DNA of 64,000 nt from Erythroxylum novogranatense (GCA_029891385.1 CM057228.1:37079023-37143022); one strand, 5' to 3'. Shown: positions 1 to 11,896, numbered from the stretch's first letter. Translations and numbers: made by a program. The notes: generated from the letters alone by a model not told the origin.

Positions 1-1504
1 GGATTTTGAATTGAGGAAAATTGAACTGAGTTTTAGGATTGGATCAATTATTGTCGATCAATTGAGCGAAGAATTAGAAAGGGGCATAAGAGTTATAAAT
101 TGGGTTTTAGCGCCGGGAAAATCGTGGACATGCATTGTACATCATTTCACTGAGACATATGCATTACTGCACTGTTTAATTGAACAATTAGTAATGAACT
201 GTACCTTACTGTTATAGAGGCGTCGTTGGATCGTCATTCCACGGACATTGCTGGGACTTCCAGGCAATAGCTCGGAAGTTACAGGTGAGTAACCTAGATG
301 GTTTCTCAAATTCCTGATTGTCTAGATGCCTAATGTGAATGACTTGCCAATATGAACTGTATAACTCTTGAAATGTATAAGATTGAATCTGTATGATTAC
401 TGCAAAGAATATGATCGAATGGTATGCTTACTGAAATGTATGTGATCGAATTGCATGCTCTTACTGCATGGGATTGGATAATGTGAATTGCATGATTACT
501 GAAATGTACGTGATCGAATGGCATGCTTTTACTGAATACGGTTGGACCACTGTATAATACTGAGAAATGCAATACTGGGCTTTATAGCCATATCACTGGA
601 TTATCGAAAATCGTAATACGGGCTTTATAGCCAGATATCTGCAAATCATTAAACACTGCATTGCATGCATAAATGCATGATCAGATAATGGACGTGTCCC
701 AAGTTGCTATTATCACTGAAAAGAGCCTCGAGCTCTAACACTGTACTGACCGGGCATAGCCCGAGGGGATTTATCCCTGACGCATCCCCACTGTTCACTA
801 ATTGAGCACTTGGGCACAATACTGAATAACTAGAAAGAGTCTCATATGCATTATATACATGACTGATTGAATTGCCAAATTGTGTGACGATTACTGAACT
901 GCGTGATGCCATGATTTGCTGTAAATTGTGATGTGACACTGTGAATTGTTCTATGCCATTGTAAATTGTTACCGATACTGTAAATTGTTATATAATACTG
1001 TTAATTGAATATTACTGTGCCATGCTGTACGCAATTTGCGTAATGCATGATTTGAGTGAACCATCGATGATGGTTTCTCACTGAGTTCGCAAACTCACCC
1101 AAAATTGCAACCTATTTTTCAGGACTGATAGAATAGACCCCTAGCTCCGGAGATAGCCTTTTCCTACCGTGCGAGCGTGCTGGCAGGAGAAGCAATGGCA
1201 CACAGGTCGGTCAGCTGGGTTGGATTTTGAGGATGACTTAGGATAGATGTTTGTATCAGTTTCCTTTTTGGTTTTGTTCAGGGGACTGATAGACTTGTCT
1301 ATTCTGTTATTGGGCTTAGGCGCATCGTATGATTATTATTTTGGATTCTAATTTACTGATTTCTGATATAGTGTGATTTAATTTATTGCGATGCCATGTG
1401 GATATTATTGGGAAATGTTCTGGTGGTGCACCTTCATCGTGGGATTTGTATCAGAGCGACCTTCGGGTTTCCCGGTGTGTATCCTACGATGAGGGGGCGC
1501 TACA
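1..1504 (+). mobile_element. Element D: gypsy LTR, left end outside window
   Basis: The 3' part of a long Ty3/gypsy LTR. It ends in ctaca at 1504 and a primer binding site follows at once. It shares landmarks with LTRs B and H: a block near 230-300 with 'gctcggaag' followed by 'gtaacctagatgg', a 'ccatcgatgatgg' palindrome near 1062-1075, a hairpin at 1083-1100, and the terminal phrase 'cctacgatg' near 1485. No ORF in it looks like a real protein. The LTR start and any target-site duplication lie outside the window. Not seen: a host gene. Confidence 0.8.
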
Positions 1505-1509
1505 TTAAG

Positions 1510-1522
1510 TGGTATCATAGCA
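1510..1522 (+). other. Primer binding site of element D
   Basis: TGGTATCATAGC, five bases after the LTR end, matches the usual plant initiator-Met tRNA primer binding site (TGGTATCAGAGC) with one change. Its place fixes the 3' end of LTR D at 1504. Confidence 0.8.
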
Positions 1523-1599
1523 TAGTTTGGCATCTTTTGGGCATAGTGCATGCTAGGCTTGAATTACTGTAAGAATAGTGGAACTGATCGAAAATTCTT

Positions 1600-1996
1600 G
1601 TCTGTTTTAGGTCATCCGTACTGGGAGATCGAGTTGAGTTACCAGCTGACCTGGAATCGGTAGGAGCTAGTAGGGAGTCTCCTGCGCCTCATTCAGAGGA
1701 GTTGCCTCCTCGAGTTCCTGTGAGACGGGAACGGAGATATGATCAGTTGCGTAAGCAGGGGGCGGTTGATTTCTTTGGCAGCACCGACCCTGCAGAGGCT
1801 GAGGGATGGTTAGAGAGGACTGAGAGAGTCCTCGATCAGATGGACTGTGACCCGGATGAGCGTTTTGACTACACGGTTTCTCTGCTTCAGGGTTCTGCAT
1901 ATTAGTGGTGGAAGACTGTCCTGGGCAGTACCACCAGGCCCTGCACACTGACATGGGACGACTTTCTGAAAGCCTTCAAGGACAATTTCATGCCAA
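1600..1996 (+). pseudogene. gag: Truncated chromovirus gag (element D)
   Basis: N-terminal and central gag of a Ty3/gypsy element. The readable frame from about 1702 gives 'RYDQLRKQGAVDFFG', 'DPAEAEGWLERTERVLDQM' and, after an in-frame TAG at about 1903, 'WWKTV' and 'FLKAFKDNFMP'. These are hallmarks of the Retrotrans_gag capsid domain. The stop falls where relatives have a Glu before WW, so it looks like a single GAG to TAG change. The frame breaks off near 1996, where the sequence switches abruptly to the middle of LTR B. Zinc knuckle and pol are absent. The gene is dead and can only be placed at family level. Confidence 0.85.
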
Positions 1997-3922
1997 TGAT
2001 AGTAACTTTTAGTGCATTTTTGGTATCCTTAAAGGTGAAATTGGTTTTTGTGTCTTTCATGAAACTTGTAAAGCTCTCTTTTATCTTGAAATTGATACCA
2101 TGTTTGTCCAATTGGAGTTCAGAGTAAGGATTTATGACTTGTGAAAGTTGGGATGTCGACAGAAGAAATAATATAGCTTCCAATCGGTCACTGTAGTCGA
2201 CCTAGTCGACTACAAACTCCGACTAGTCGACTAAGACATGTATTTTTCCTGAGCTGACCTCTCTCCACTCTTTTATTTATAACTTTTTCGTCCGACATCC
2301 GATTGACCTAATTCTCGAGGCATCGGATGAAATATTTAATTTCACTTCTATGTGACATTGAGAAATTTTAGAGATAAAATTGACGTGGATTGGTTAGGTC
2401 AAAGTGAGGGGACCGAGTAGTTATTTTTCTGGTCTATGTTTTATCAATAATTGGACTTATAGAGGTCCAAATTGCGTGATTTTTTTGTACCTATGATTTT
2501 CTAAGTCATAGGGGAATCTTTTGTGATGTGAAGTACGGGATAATGTCGGGAATGTTATGAACATGCATTGTACACATTTTAATTGCTACATGTGCATTAT
2601 TAAATATTTCTGATTGTGCATTTGGCAATGGTTGTATATTTTGAATGTTATAGAGGCATATTTGGAACGTCAACACACGGACGATGCCGAGACTTCCAGA
2701 CATTAGCTCGGAAGCTATTGTGAGTGACCTAGATGGTTTCTCAATTATTATTTGTTATAATTTTGCACTTATAACTCTGTGGAGAATAATGGTGGGCTTG
2801 TGAGTTGTTTATGCCTAGATTCCGGACAGGTGGTCCGATGTATTGGGAGAGTATGACATAGAAGTGCTATATGTGATTTTAATGTGATTCATTGTGAATT
2901 AATTGTTTGAATATGCTAATTTGAGATGGATTGTAATGTTGACATTGTTCCATTGCGATATATACATTCCATGCATGGATGCATGATCAGTTAATGATAG
3001 TTGTGACCGGAGTAGCCGCCGAGAGCTATAAACTAAACATTTATATTTAAGCCTCGAGCCGCACAGTGATTCAGAGCCTCAGGCTCAACGATTAATGTGC
3101 CTATATTGGGACAGTTCAGAGCCCCAGGCTCAACGATTAATGTGCCCATATTAGGACAGTTCAGGCGCTCGGTCACAATACCGAAACAAAATGGAAATGT
3201 GTCACATGCGCATGTCATAAGCATCTAATTTTAGTCTCTTTGATTGAGTGAAAGGCTAATTGCCTTATGCTTATGTGGTACCAATCATGTGGTACTTCTG
3301 AATGTGAATTATGAAACAACTGTATTATGCTTGAATGTTGTATAAATTCAATTGGTTATGGATGTCTAATCGAATGAAAAGTATCAAAATTGTCTATGTT
3401 CAAGTGAAATTGTGAAATGTGATCAAATATGCAACAATGTGAATATTTGTTATGTGAATTGATGTGTTACATGAATTGAGTAAACCATCGATGATGGTTA
3501 CCTCACTGAGTTCGCAAAACTCACCCAAAATTTGTAATTATTTTTTTCAGGACCCAGAAGAATACCCTATTAGGCAACGGGTATATAGTAACCGCGTGTG
3601 AGCGAGAAAAGAGATTGGGATCAGTTCGCGTCTGCATTAGTGTCTGATAGAAATTGCATTATTCTGAATTTTTGTATTAATGATTAGGACAATTTGTAAA
3701 GTCAACAGACTGAAATAAATTGTATTTATGAAAAGGGCCCCCGTGGCCATTAGAATTACCGGTGATTATGTCATTAATGATTTACCGCTAGGGTATGCTT
3801 ATGTTTTAAAAAAAATTACACTGAGTTTTGATTGAGTGATGTAGCACGCCACCCTCGCAGGGCACGGACTCAGATATCATCATCAATGTCGGGTTCGGGT
3901 CATACGGGAGTGGTGTGTTACA
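1997..3922 (+). repeat. Element B 5' LTR, 5'-truncated
   Basis: Matches 21474-22385 plus 26155-27100 of the 3' LTR. It starts abruptly inside the LTR, at a point equivalent to about 21474, fused to the gag of element D. It ends ...gtgttaca at 3922. It carries a tagtcgacta-type palindrome block at 2185-2240, a hairpin at 3508-3526, and a 45-bp tandem duplication (3072-3116 and 3117-3161) that the 3' LTR lacks. Confidence 0.85.
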
Positions 3923-3928
3923 TTTAGG

Positions 3929-3941
3929 TGGTATCAGAGCC
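3929..3941 (+). other. Primer binding site of element B
   Basis: TGGTATCAGAGCC is an exact match to the typical plant initiator-Met tRNA PBS. It lies six bases after the 5' LTR end. Confidence 0.9.
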
Positions 3942-6900
3942 CAGAAGTACGAACTTAGATGGGCATTTTCTGAAACATGGGTCAAGTCACATACATTAGA
4001 GTAATGTCATAGCAGACCGTGGCAACTGATCCCTAGTCTGAGTCGCATGAGTATGAGTCATATGCATGAACATGTGTTAAGTGTTTAAGTGTGAGATGAT
4101 ATGTCAGAATATGATCCAATGAAGGTTTATGGGAAATTAGGAATGGAAAAAGAAAATTGGATACTGTGGTTACAAACCCTCGAATGGGATATGAATGTGA
4201 ATACATTGATATGGGCTGATTTAGGAAAGAAGGGATATCAAAATGAATAATGAGACTTAAAGTGTATAAATCGAGTTGAAAGAAAATGAAATTTGTGATA
4301 GCCTGGAGAGGTCAAATTTGGACATGAGAAGAATATTGGTTAAAGTGATGAGAGTTATGATTTAGCATAAGAATATGTTTATGAGAGATCAAAAGTTTAG
4401 GATGACTAGGTATTCCTGAATCCGACTTTTATGTCCGATAAAATGGGGATAATTGGAAATGAGAAAAAAGTACATGGTTCGATAAGGGAGAGAAAGATTC
4501 ACTACAGTTGTGTTGATGTGTGTATTATGGAATATATTGTATCGTAAGTGAAGATATTGTTAGGAAGAAGCGGAAAAGGTGAGATTAAAATGTACATGCC
4601 CGGTTAAAAAAAATAACTCAATTAGACTTGGATTTGAAATGTGATAAAAGTTATGATTTAACGTAATAATATGTCTGTGAGAATGAGATTACATTTCTTG
4701 ATGCTTCTGCATTTATAATTCTGAATGGATTGAGAATATACACATGGACGATGAAATAATAGGAACATGATTTTACAAGTGATGAAACGTGATACATGAT
4801 GTGTTACTATGGAGACAATTAGATATGCGCTTCGGTTTAAATTGTATTTATGCATGCGCTTATGGAAAAGATGATAACTCAAAGGAGAAGAGTGAATGCA
4901 CTCAAAATGTTCATTCAATGATTATGATGAGATGTTGTATACGAAGAAGAGTTAAATACTGGAAAACTGAAAAAGAATCGCTGTCAATATGTGTGTTAAT
5001 GTGAGGAAAGAGTGCAGGGCATGATATAGGCCTCCAAATCATATGGTGAACCCCAATTATAGTCAGGAACAAGAATAGAAATGTTATCTAGAGTACATGG
5101 AAATGTCAGTATCACTAGCGACTGTTAATGATTGGAAATGTGATATAAATACATCTCTAGATAAGATGGAAGGATTTTGGATGGGATCTACCGGGTTGTA
5201 GAGTATAAGAAATTGCTTAATGCTTCATTGAGCCTTAGTATTGAGGATACATTGACCAGAGAAGGCATGATACGAATTGATCTTATTAAGATAGTATGAA
5301 ATGTTGAAATTGATTTTCTTGAAATATTAAGAATGACCAATAAGTACTTATGGGCAATAGGTGATTGATAAGGAATTAGAAACAATATCGAGATTGGTAG
5401 TAAGAAATTACTGAGATAGAGTCAGAAAACTAGGTAATTTAGTTTATGAAGGCAAGTCTTCCTTGACCAGTAGCTGAGATCATAAGCTCTTCTCTCGATT
5501 CAACAATAGAATTTGGTAATTCTCCCATCGTCCAGAGGTCAAAGGCCCCTCGCTTGAGTCAATCGGGTTTACTTCAGAAAGGAACCGACAAACACAACGG
5601 AGGGAATTTTCAAATTAGATGACAGGTCTATTGGAAAAGTTGTGATGTGTTGTCTTCTTTATAAAAATAAAAAATAAAAAAATGATGATGATAATATGGG
5701 AGTTACATCCATAGCACAGACTCAAGCATAAGAGTTAGAAAAAGCTATTGGGAGTGTATATATTTTGTTGATGTAAAGTATCCAACTACATAAGATGATC
5801 TCAGCAATTCGAGGAGACATTCTTATTAATGTGCGGTAAATTTTGGTCCACATCATAGTCTGTGTACATATTTTTGGGAACCACAAATTTTATCGGATGA
5901 AGGGGTTTCCAACACAGGAAATTATGTTTGTAGATAGATTGAAATGTGTGGAGCAACGGGTATAAATGAACAGACATTAGAATAAGTCAATGTAGAATCA
6001 TTGGGAAATTGAAGAAAAAAAACTGCTGAAATCCGTCGAGAAAAAGGAAGTTCAATAAAAAAATTGAGGATAACATGTGATAATACTACTGCACTGAGGA
6101 ATTAGTTACTCAAGGAATTAAAATATATATATATATATATAAGCAAAATGGGTTTGAGGTTAGATCTATTGGAGTTAACCATACCCGATAGAATTATGAT
6201 ATTGAAGGTTAGTGTAATCCAAGTAACATGATATCAATGAGTGACTATGATCATATTGACAAATGAAGCTTAAATTTGAATACTTGAGGGAAATAGATGT
6301 AAGCCACGTCAATGATAAACGAAATCAAAATAATTATAGTGTGAAGTATGCCATTGGGATTTGGAGATTTTATTGGTTGTAATGTAAGGTGATTTCATGT
6401 ACTTAGAAATAAATATAGCTGCACAAGCTAACATTTGATTCATGACTTGAAAACTTCTAAAATAGTAGTTGGTTTGAAAGCGTGGAATCATGATGTGAAC
6501 ATAAACATATTAGATATCCATTGACTAGACAGATTAGTAGAGATTAAGGTAAGACTGGAATTGGAAAGGATTGTGCGGAGAGACCTGTCCTAATAAAGCT
6601 AATGTGTTAAGTGACGATATCGAATAGAAATTTTCATAACAAAGTATCACATATTTGGATATTTAGGTTTAGGTTACTCAATCAAATGCAATAAAGAATT
6701 GACAGTGACGAGTTAAAAATGGAGTAAAAAGGAAATCTTAGTAGTCATGGAATAAAGTATGTGTACTACCTGATAAAGAGATGTCCTAGTAAGTATACCT
6801 CAAAAGAGCAATTAGCGGCTAAGAATATCGAACTGAGTGATTATATGTTCGAGTTCCTTGTAGTCTTGACCATAGGAGACAGTTATAAAGCTTATATATC

Positions 6901-7466
6901 TGGAATGCTTCAGCATATGAGATTAAGATTAATGTATAGTGCAAAGTGACTACAGGCAAAATCGTCATCATTTTAGTGAGATGACAAAAGAGTCGATCAC
7001 CCTGAGTAAAAGTCAGAACAAATTTGGGATACTGTTAGTAAGTGAAATGAATTGAAAATCAGAATAAATTGGTTTTGATAGATGAATGGATTTTTGGTGG
7101 ATTACATCGAAGTTGTGACTATATGGGGAAAGATTTTGAGTGAATCACCTGTGTCAAGGTGTAGTTAGATGAGATGCAAAGGTAATACGGGAAGTTAAGG
7201 GTGACATAAAGTGGTCTATATAAAATGATGGCAAAAATGGGACTAGGGCATGATGAGTGATTTTATGTTTAGTATTGTTATAATCCGATATATATGGCAT
7301 TGAAACTGAAAGTAAAGAGTTGAATATTTTGAAACTCATCAAGGACATAATGGAGGAAGTATGATATCTAAATAGAGAATTGATAGGAAACGGAGGAGTG
7401 TATGACATAACAATACCCCTACCTTCTTCAGTATCAAAAGTGAATTTCGAGGACGAAATTTTTATT
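3942..7466 (+). other. Non-coding interior of element B
   Basis: About 3.5 kb of AT-rich sequence between PBS and polypurine tract. I looked on both strands for gag (WW, CCHC), protease (DTG/DSG), RT (xxDD) and integrase (HHCC, DDE) signatures and saw none. The longest open frames are under 90 codons and look random. The only pol-like trace is at the very end (about 7440-7460), where 'tttcgaggacgaaatt' equals the last pol codons (NFEDEI) of element A. A microsatellite (AT)n lies near 6124-6140. Confidence 0.7.
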
Positions 7467-7479
7467 AGGAGGGGAGAAT
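7467..7479 (+). other. Polypurine tract of element B
   Basis: The purine run aggaggggagaa lies directly before the 3' LTR start TGTGACATC. It is the plus-strand priming site expected in an LTR retrotransposon and marks the LTR boundary at 7480. Confidence 0.85.
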
Positions 7480-8414
7480 TGTGACATCTCATCACCAATG
7501 GGAAGGGTAAAATGATAATTTGGAATGGGTTATGAGTGTGTAAACGTATCTCGGCGTGGTCATGCCTAATATGGCCTCCATATATACATAAATTGTAATT
7601 TTTGTATATGCACATGTTTGTACATGCATTCATGACATTTTCCGGCATATGTGTTTATTGTGGAAAAATGTGTTATTTGTGTTTGAAAAATGAATTGGAG
7701 TGGATTTTTGTGTGTTTTCCATTTTTACGGAAATTTTAGGAATTTTTTTGGAATTTTTTGGGGAAAATTCCCAGACCGAAAAAAAATTGCCAAGTGACGG
7801 ACTGATTGGATTTCCAATACTGGAAATGACTGTCCAATGGCACTGGACAATTAGATACATGATTTTGGGATTTATGATTTTGAACCATTGAAATTTTGGG
7901 AGAAACTGGACTAGAAATTTGAAGGAAATTAAGTGAAAATATGAGAGATTGACATGTGGCAAGTGACATGTGTCACTTGCCTAACATGCCACTTTTAGCT
8001 TATTAATTGAAAGTTTTTCCCCCTTTTATTGGTCATTCACGAAGCTTCCATTGAGAAGACCAATTTATTCTCCTCTCTTCTTCATTTTCGTTGCTCCTCT
8101 CCTCCTTTCTCTCGATGGTTTCTTTTTCTTCTTTTTCTTTTTCTTGATTAACCTCCACCACACAAGGAACTCTCTTATGTTACTTGCTTGCTCTTCCTTA
8201 TTCTTGAAACTTCAAACCTAAGCTTTGAAGGTTGATGATCGTGTATGGTGTGGGAGGTAGAGTGTTAGTGGTGGTTTTGAAGACTTGAAGTTTTGGAAGC
8301 TAATTGAGGTAAGAAAGATGTTCTATATCATGGTTTTATAATTAATTAAATTGTTTGTGATGTATTTAAAGTTGATTGCATGGAAATTGTGGTTGGAATA
8401 TATGGGTGTGTGTG
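7480..8414 (+). repeat. Element B 3' LTR, segment 1
   Basis: First 935 bp of the 3' LTR, from TGTGACATC to the insertion point of element A. It contains a short inverted repeat around 7953-7995 (acatgtggc...gccac with a direct 'gtgac' motif) and a pyrimidine-rich stretch at 8070-8150. A 164-codon minus-strand frame (7154-7648) crosses the LTR boundary and shows no protein signature, so it is not treated as a gene. Confidence 0.8.
8410..8414. repeat. Target-site duplication, left, of element A
   Basis: gtgtg, matched by gtgtg at 20220-20224 directly outside the other end. This shows that element A inserted as one unit into LTR B. Confidence 0.85.
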
Positions 8415-8770
8415 TGTTAGCCCCAAAAATTTTTTTGGATTAATCATGATTAGATTAAATTGATTAAGTTAGATTAGCATTAATTAAGGTGTCATAAATT
8501 AATATATGATAGCATTAATGAGTTAGGTGAAGAATTTATGAAGTTAAATATGTTAGTTGGACTTAGGTGAGTTAGGTGTTATTAATGTATTAATTGGGCT
8601 TTGGGTCCAAATAAAGTGAGAAAGAAGAGAGGAATTTAATGCAATGGGCTTGAAGGAAAAGAGTTAGTGGGCTTGAGTAAGTAAGGAGGAGAAATGAAAA
8701 AGAAGAAGAAGAAAGAAGAAGGAAGTAAGTTGAGCTTAGACTTATTGGGCTTAAGTAATTTAGAAAGGAG

Positions 8771-8778
8771 TATAAAAG
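8771..8778 (+). promoter_or_regulatory. Likely TATA box of element A 5' LTR
   Basis: TATAAAAG about 356 bp inside the LTR. The same position is kept in the 3' LTR (17070-17077) and in element E (33761-33768). This is the expected pol II promoter that drives the genomic RNA, inferred from motif and conservation only. Confidence 0.6.
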
Positions 8779-10489
8779 GAAGGAGATAAGTGATTTTTTG
8801 TAGGAAAAGAAGATAGAAACGAAATTTGCAGGGAGAGGAAAGAAGAGTGTCGTGAAAGGAGGAAGGAAAAGGAGAAAGAAGAGGCTTGTTAGGGTTTGGC
8901 ATTTCCATGAAAGTGAGTGGGTTTTTGAAGAAAATCCAAGAAGAAAAAGTGTGGAGGGGAGTCTAAGCTTCACTTTGAACCAAGAAACCACTTGGTTGGT
9001 TAAGGATTTAAGGTAAGTTCTTGGTTTAAGGTTAAGTTTTTGTTTGGGTTTTTGGTTAGAAAGATGAAGAATAAGATGGGTCTAGTGATTCTCTTATGGA
9101 TTTCATGATTTAGATTTTTAGGTATTTCAATTTCTAAACCCTATGTTGATATGGGGTTATTTTCTTGTTATGCTTGAAGGAGGACAAGAAAGAGGAGAAG
9201 AACAAGGAGAGGAACTTCCTTAGGCAAGTTTAAGCAAGGATAAAAGGTGGGTTTCATATTTATCTTTATGTATATAAGCTACAAATGTAAATAAATGCAT
9301 GACATTAATGAGCTTTGATCACTTGGTTGTTGTATTAAATGTGTGTGATGGAATGATGAATGTGAGTGTATTAAATGCTTGATGATGATTGAAACTGTCA
9401 TGAAGAAACTTGTTGAATGAATATAATGAAAGGCATGAACGATGTATGAAAAATGATTTCAAAGAAACAATGAATTGGATAAGAACAACAAAATTTCTTT
9501 GTATGATTCATGATTGCTATGTTATGTGGGTAAGTATTGTCCTAAGAACTGCCACGTGCACGTTGACCATGAAGCTTTATGGCACGCCTGATTGTGGCAT
9601 AGGATGATCCAACATTTTGGACTCTTAAATTTGCCCATATAGACTCATGAAATGAGACTATATGGTTGTCAAGAATAAGGACTTACTGAGCCATTTGATG
9701 TGTTTCATATGTGATTACATGAAAATGCAAGAATGAGGAATGTTTGAATTATGAGAAATTATGTTTGAGTATTGATGAACATTGCATGATGCATGTATTA
9801 TGATTGTATTGAAAGATTGCTAAAAGTATGAATAACTAATAAGACCGCTTGATATATAAATATAAATGTGTTACCGACGAGCTAAAGCTCACCCCTAAAA
9901 ATTTTCCAGAAATGAGCAGATCCCGAGGAGCAAGCTTAAAGGCATTTACTCCAAGATTTTCTTTTGATTTTGTATTTGAAATGATTTTTGTAAAACAATG
10001 CTTTAGTTGCATTTGAGAAGATATTGTATTTTGAAACTTCATTATAATTGGGCTTGAAATGCTCTCACTAAAGCATTGTATGAATATGACATGATTTGAT
10101 GAAGATGGAATGAATGAATTATGAAAGCAAAAATGTTCAGTTTTAATGTATTTTGAGAAATCCATGTATGTTTAAGACAATTGAATCATTGTTATAGTTT
10201 GGATATGATAGATGATTAAGAGTGTGGCTGTTGCTTGAATGGTGTTCAAGATACCTTAGGATTTAATCATGTTATATGAGGTTGTATGATGAGTTTTATG
10301 CAGTGGAAGTCTTAGAATTGAAAATTGGGTAGTTGCATTTTAAGGAGATGTGCTGTCAAATTTTCCTAAAATTTGACAAGATTGCCTCAATATTAGACCC
10401 TCTTCGTATGAATTAGATCAATGAGTCTTCATGAAGATTGTAGTAGGAGTTTAGAGTTTTCCAAGGGTATATCGTTTGCTAAATTTGGA

Positions 10490-11215
10490 GTTCGGAGTCA
10501 AAAAATATGATCCTTAATAGAAAAGCGAAGGAAGGAAATCGGAAGATAGAAAAGGTATGAAGGAAAGCGAAGATAGAAATCAAGATAAAAAGCGTAAGGA
10601 AGGAAAGAAGATAGAAATCGAAAATAGAAAAGCAAAAGGAAGGAAAGCGAAGATAGAAATCAAGATAGAAAAGCGTATGAAGGAAAGCGAAGATAGAAAT
10701 CAAAGATAGAAAAGCGAAGGAAGGAAATCAAGATAGAAATCGAAGGAAGGAAATCAAGATAAAAAGCGTAGGAAGGAAATCAAGATAAAATCAAGGAAGG
10801 AAATCAAGATAAAAGCAGAAGGAAGGAAATCGGAAGATAGAAAAGGTAAGGAAGGAAAGCGTAAGATAGAAATCGAAGATAGAAAAGGAAGGAAGGAAAG
10901 TAGAAGATAGAAATCAGAAGATAGAAAAGGAAGGAAGGAAAGCGAAGATAGAAATCGGAAGATAGAAAAGCGTATGAAGGAAAGCGTAAGATAGAAATCA
11001 AGATAAAAGGTAAGAAGGAAATCAAGATAGAAATCAAGGAAGGAAATCGAAGATAGAAAGCGAAGGAAGGAAAGCAGAAGATAGAAATCAGAAGATAGAA
11101 AAGCGTAGAAGGAAAGCGAAGATAGAAACTAGATGATAGAAATCAGATGATAGAAAACCAGATGATAGAAATCAGACGATAGAAAACCAGATGATAGAAA
11201 TCAGACGATGGAAAA
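10490..11215 (+). repeat. Purine minisatellite in element A 5' LTR
   Basis: Irregular array of 'gaaggaaag', 'gaagatagaaatc' and 'gatagaaaagc' units, ending in 'ccagatgatagaaatcagac' repeats. The same block sits at 18820-19552 in the 3' LTR, with different unit order. Frames across it (for example 10479-10703 and 10804-11037, minus) are low-complexity artefacts. Confidence 0.9.
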
Positions 11216-11883
11216 AAAAAAAGGACGCTACAGTATGTAGGAGATAGAATCAGCCTTTGTAGTCTTCATAAGAGTTGTAGATCTAGATGTCTACTTTCAT
11301 ATGGTGAAAGAACAAAAACATTTGGAGCTATAGATTAAAAGTTATAGCAATCGCGCCAAAAGAGTTTCGATTCGATTTCGGAAGTGAGCATGGTCCGTTG
11401 TTTTGGGCATATTTCCCTCATACGACCTCCAAATGAGGTGAGGCTTGAACCATTGGATTTATAAGACACATATCTTTCACTCCATAAAATCCGGTATCAA
11501 TTGGAGTTAAATGGAAAAAGTTTGTTCTAAAACAAGTGGAAGGTCAGTTAAGAGGGCATGTTTCGGGTATGAGCTCTCTTAGTTTTTTTTTTGGAGTGTA
11601 TCCTGAGTATATGACTCCGATTAAGGTGATTCTTGTTTCAGGGAGAACTTGAGGCATAAAGCTACAAATTATATGAATAAGTCAACCCATAATTTTAGTG
11701 TATACATGGTGTGTGCTTGCCACGAAGGTGGAGTTACAATTAAGAATCCTGCAAGATTATAAGCGCAAGGTTTCAGGACAACGAAAGTTTAAGGTCTCAG
11801 CAAGGCAAGTGTCTCGGGGATGGGCTCCACTCGGGTTCACATCCCGAGATAGTCGGGCTCCCGGGATCGGGATCTGACATTTG

Positions 11884-11896
11884 TGGTATCAAAGCG
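11884..11896 (+). other. Primer binding site of element A
   Basis: TGGTATCAAAGCG starts four bases after the 5' LTR end (11879). It matches the plant initiator-Met tRNA PBS with one change. The same sequence is found in element E. Confidence 0.9.

Larger units (their letters stand above)
8415..11879 (+). repeat. Element A 5' LTR
   Basis: From TGTTAGCCCC to ATCTGACA. In order it contains a likely TATA box (8771), a GA-rich leader (8690-8900), a conserved hairpin (9879-9895), a purine minisatellite (about 10500-11215) and a conserved 3' third. It pairs with the 3' LTR at 16714-20219. Differences are mostly single-base indels plus changes in minisatellite copy number. Confidence 0.92.

Noticed and set aside
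7154..7648. 164-codon minus-strand frame, among the longest in the window
   Set aside because: It crosses from the interior of element B through the PPT into the LTR, has no domain-like composition, and is explained by chance in AT-rich sequence.
8590..8991. 133-codon minus-strand Ser/Leu/Phe-rich frame, repeated at 16889-17290
   Set aside because: It is the complement of a GA-rich LTR leader. It appears twice only because the LTR is duplicated, and its composition is low-complexity.
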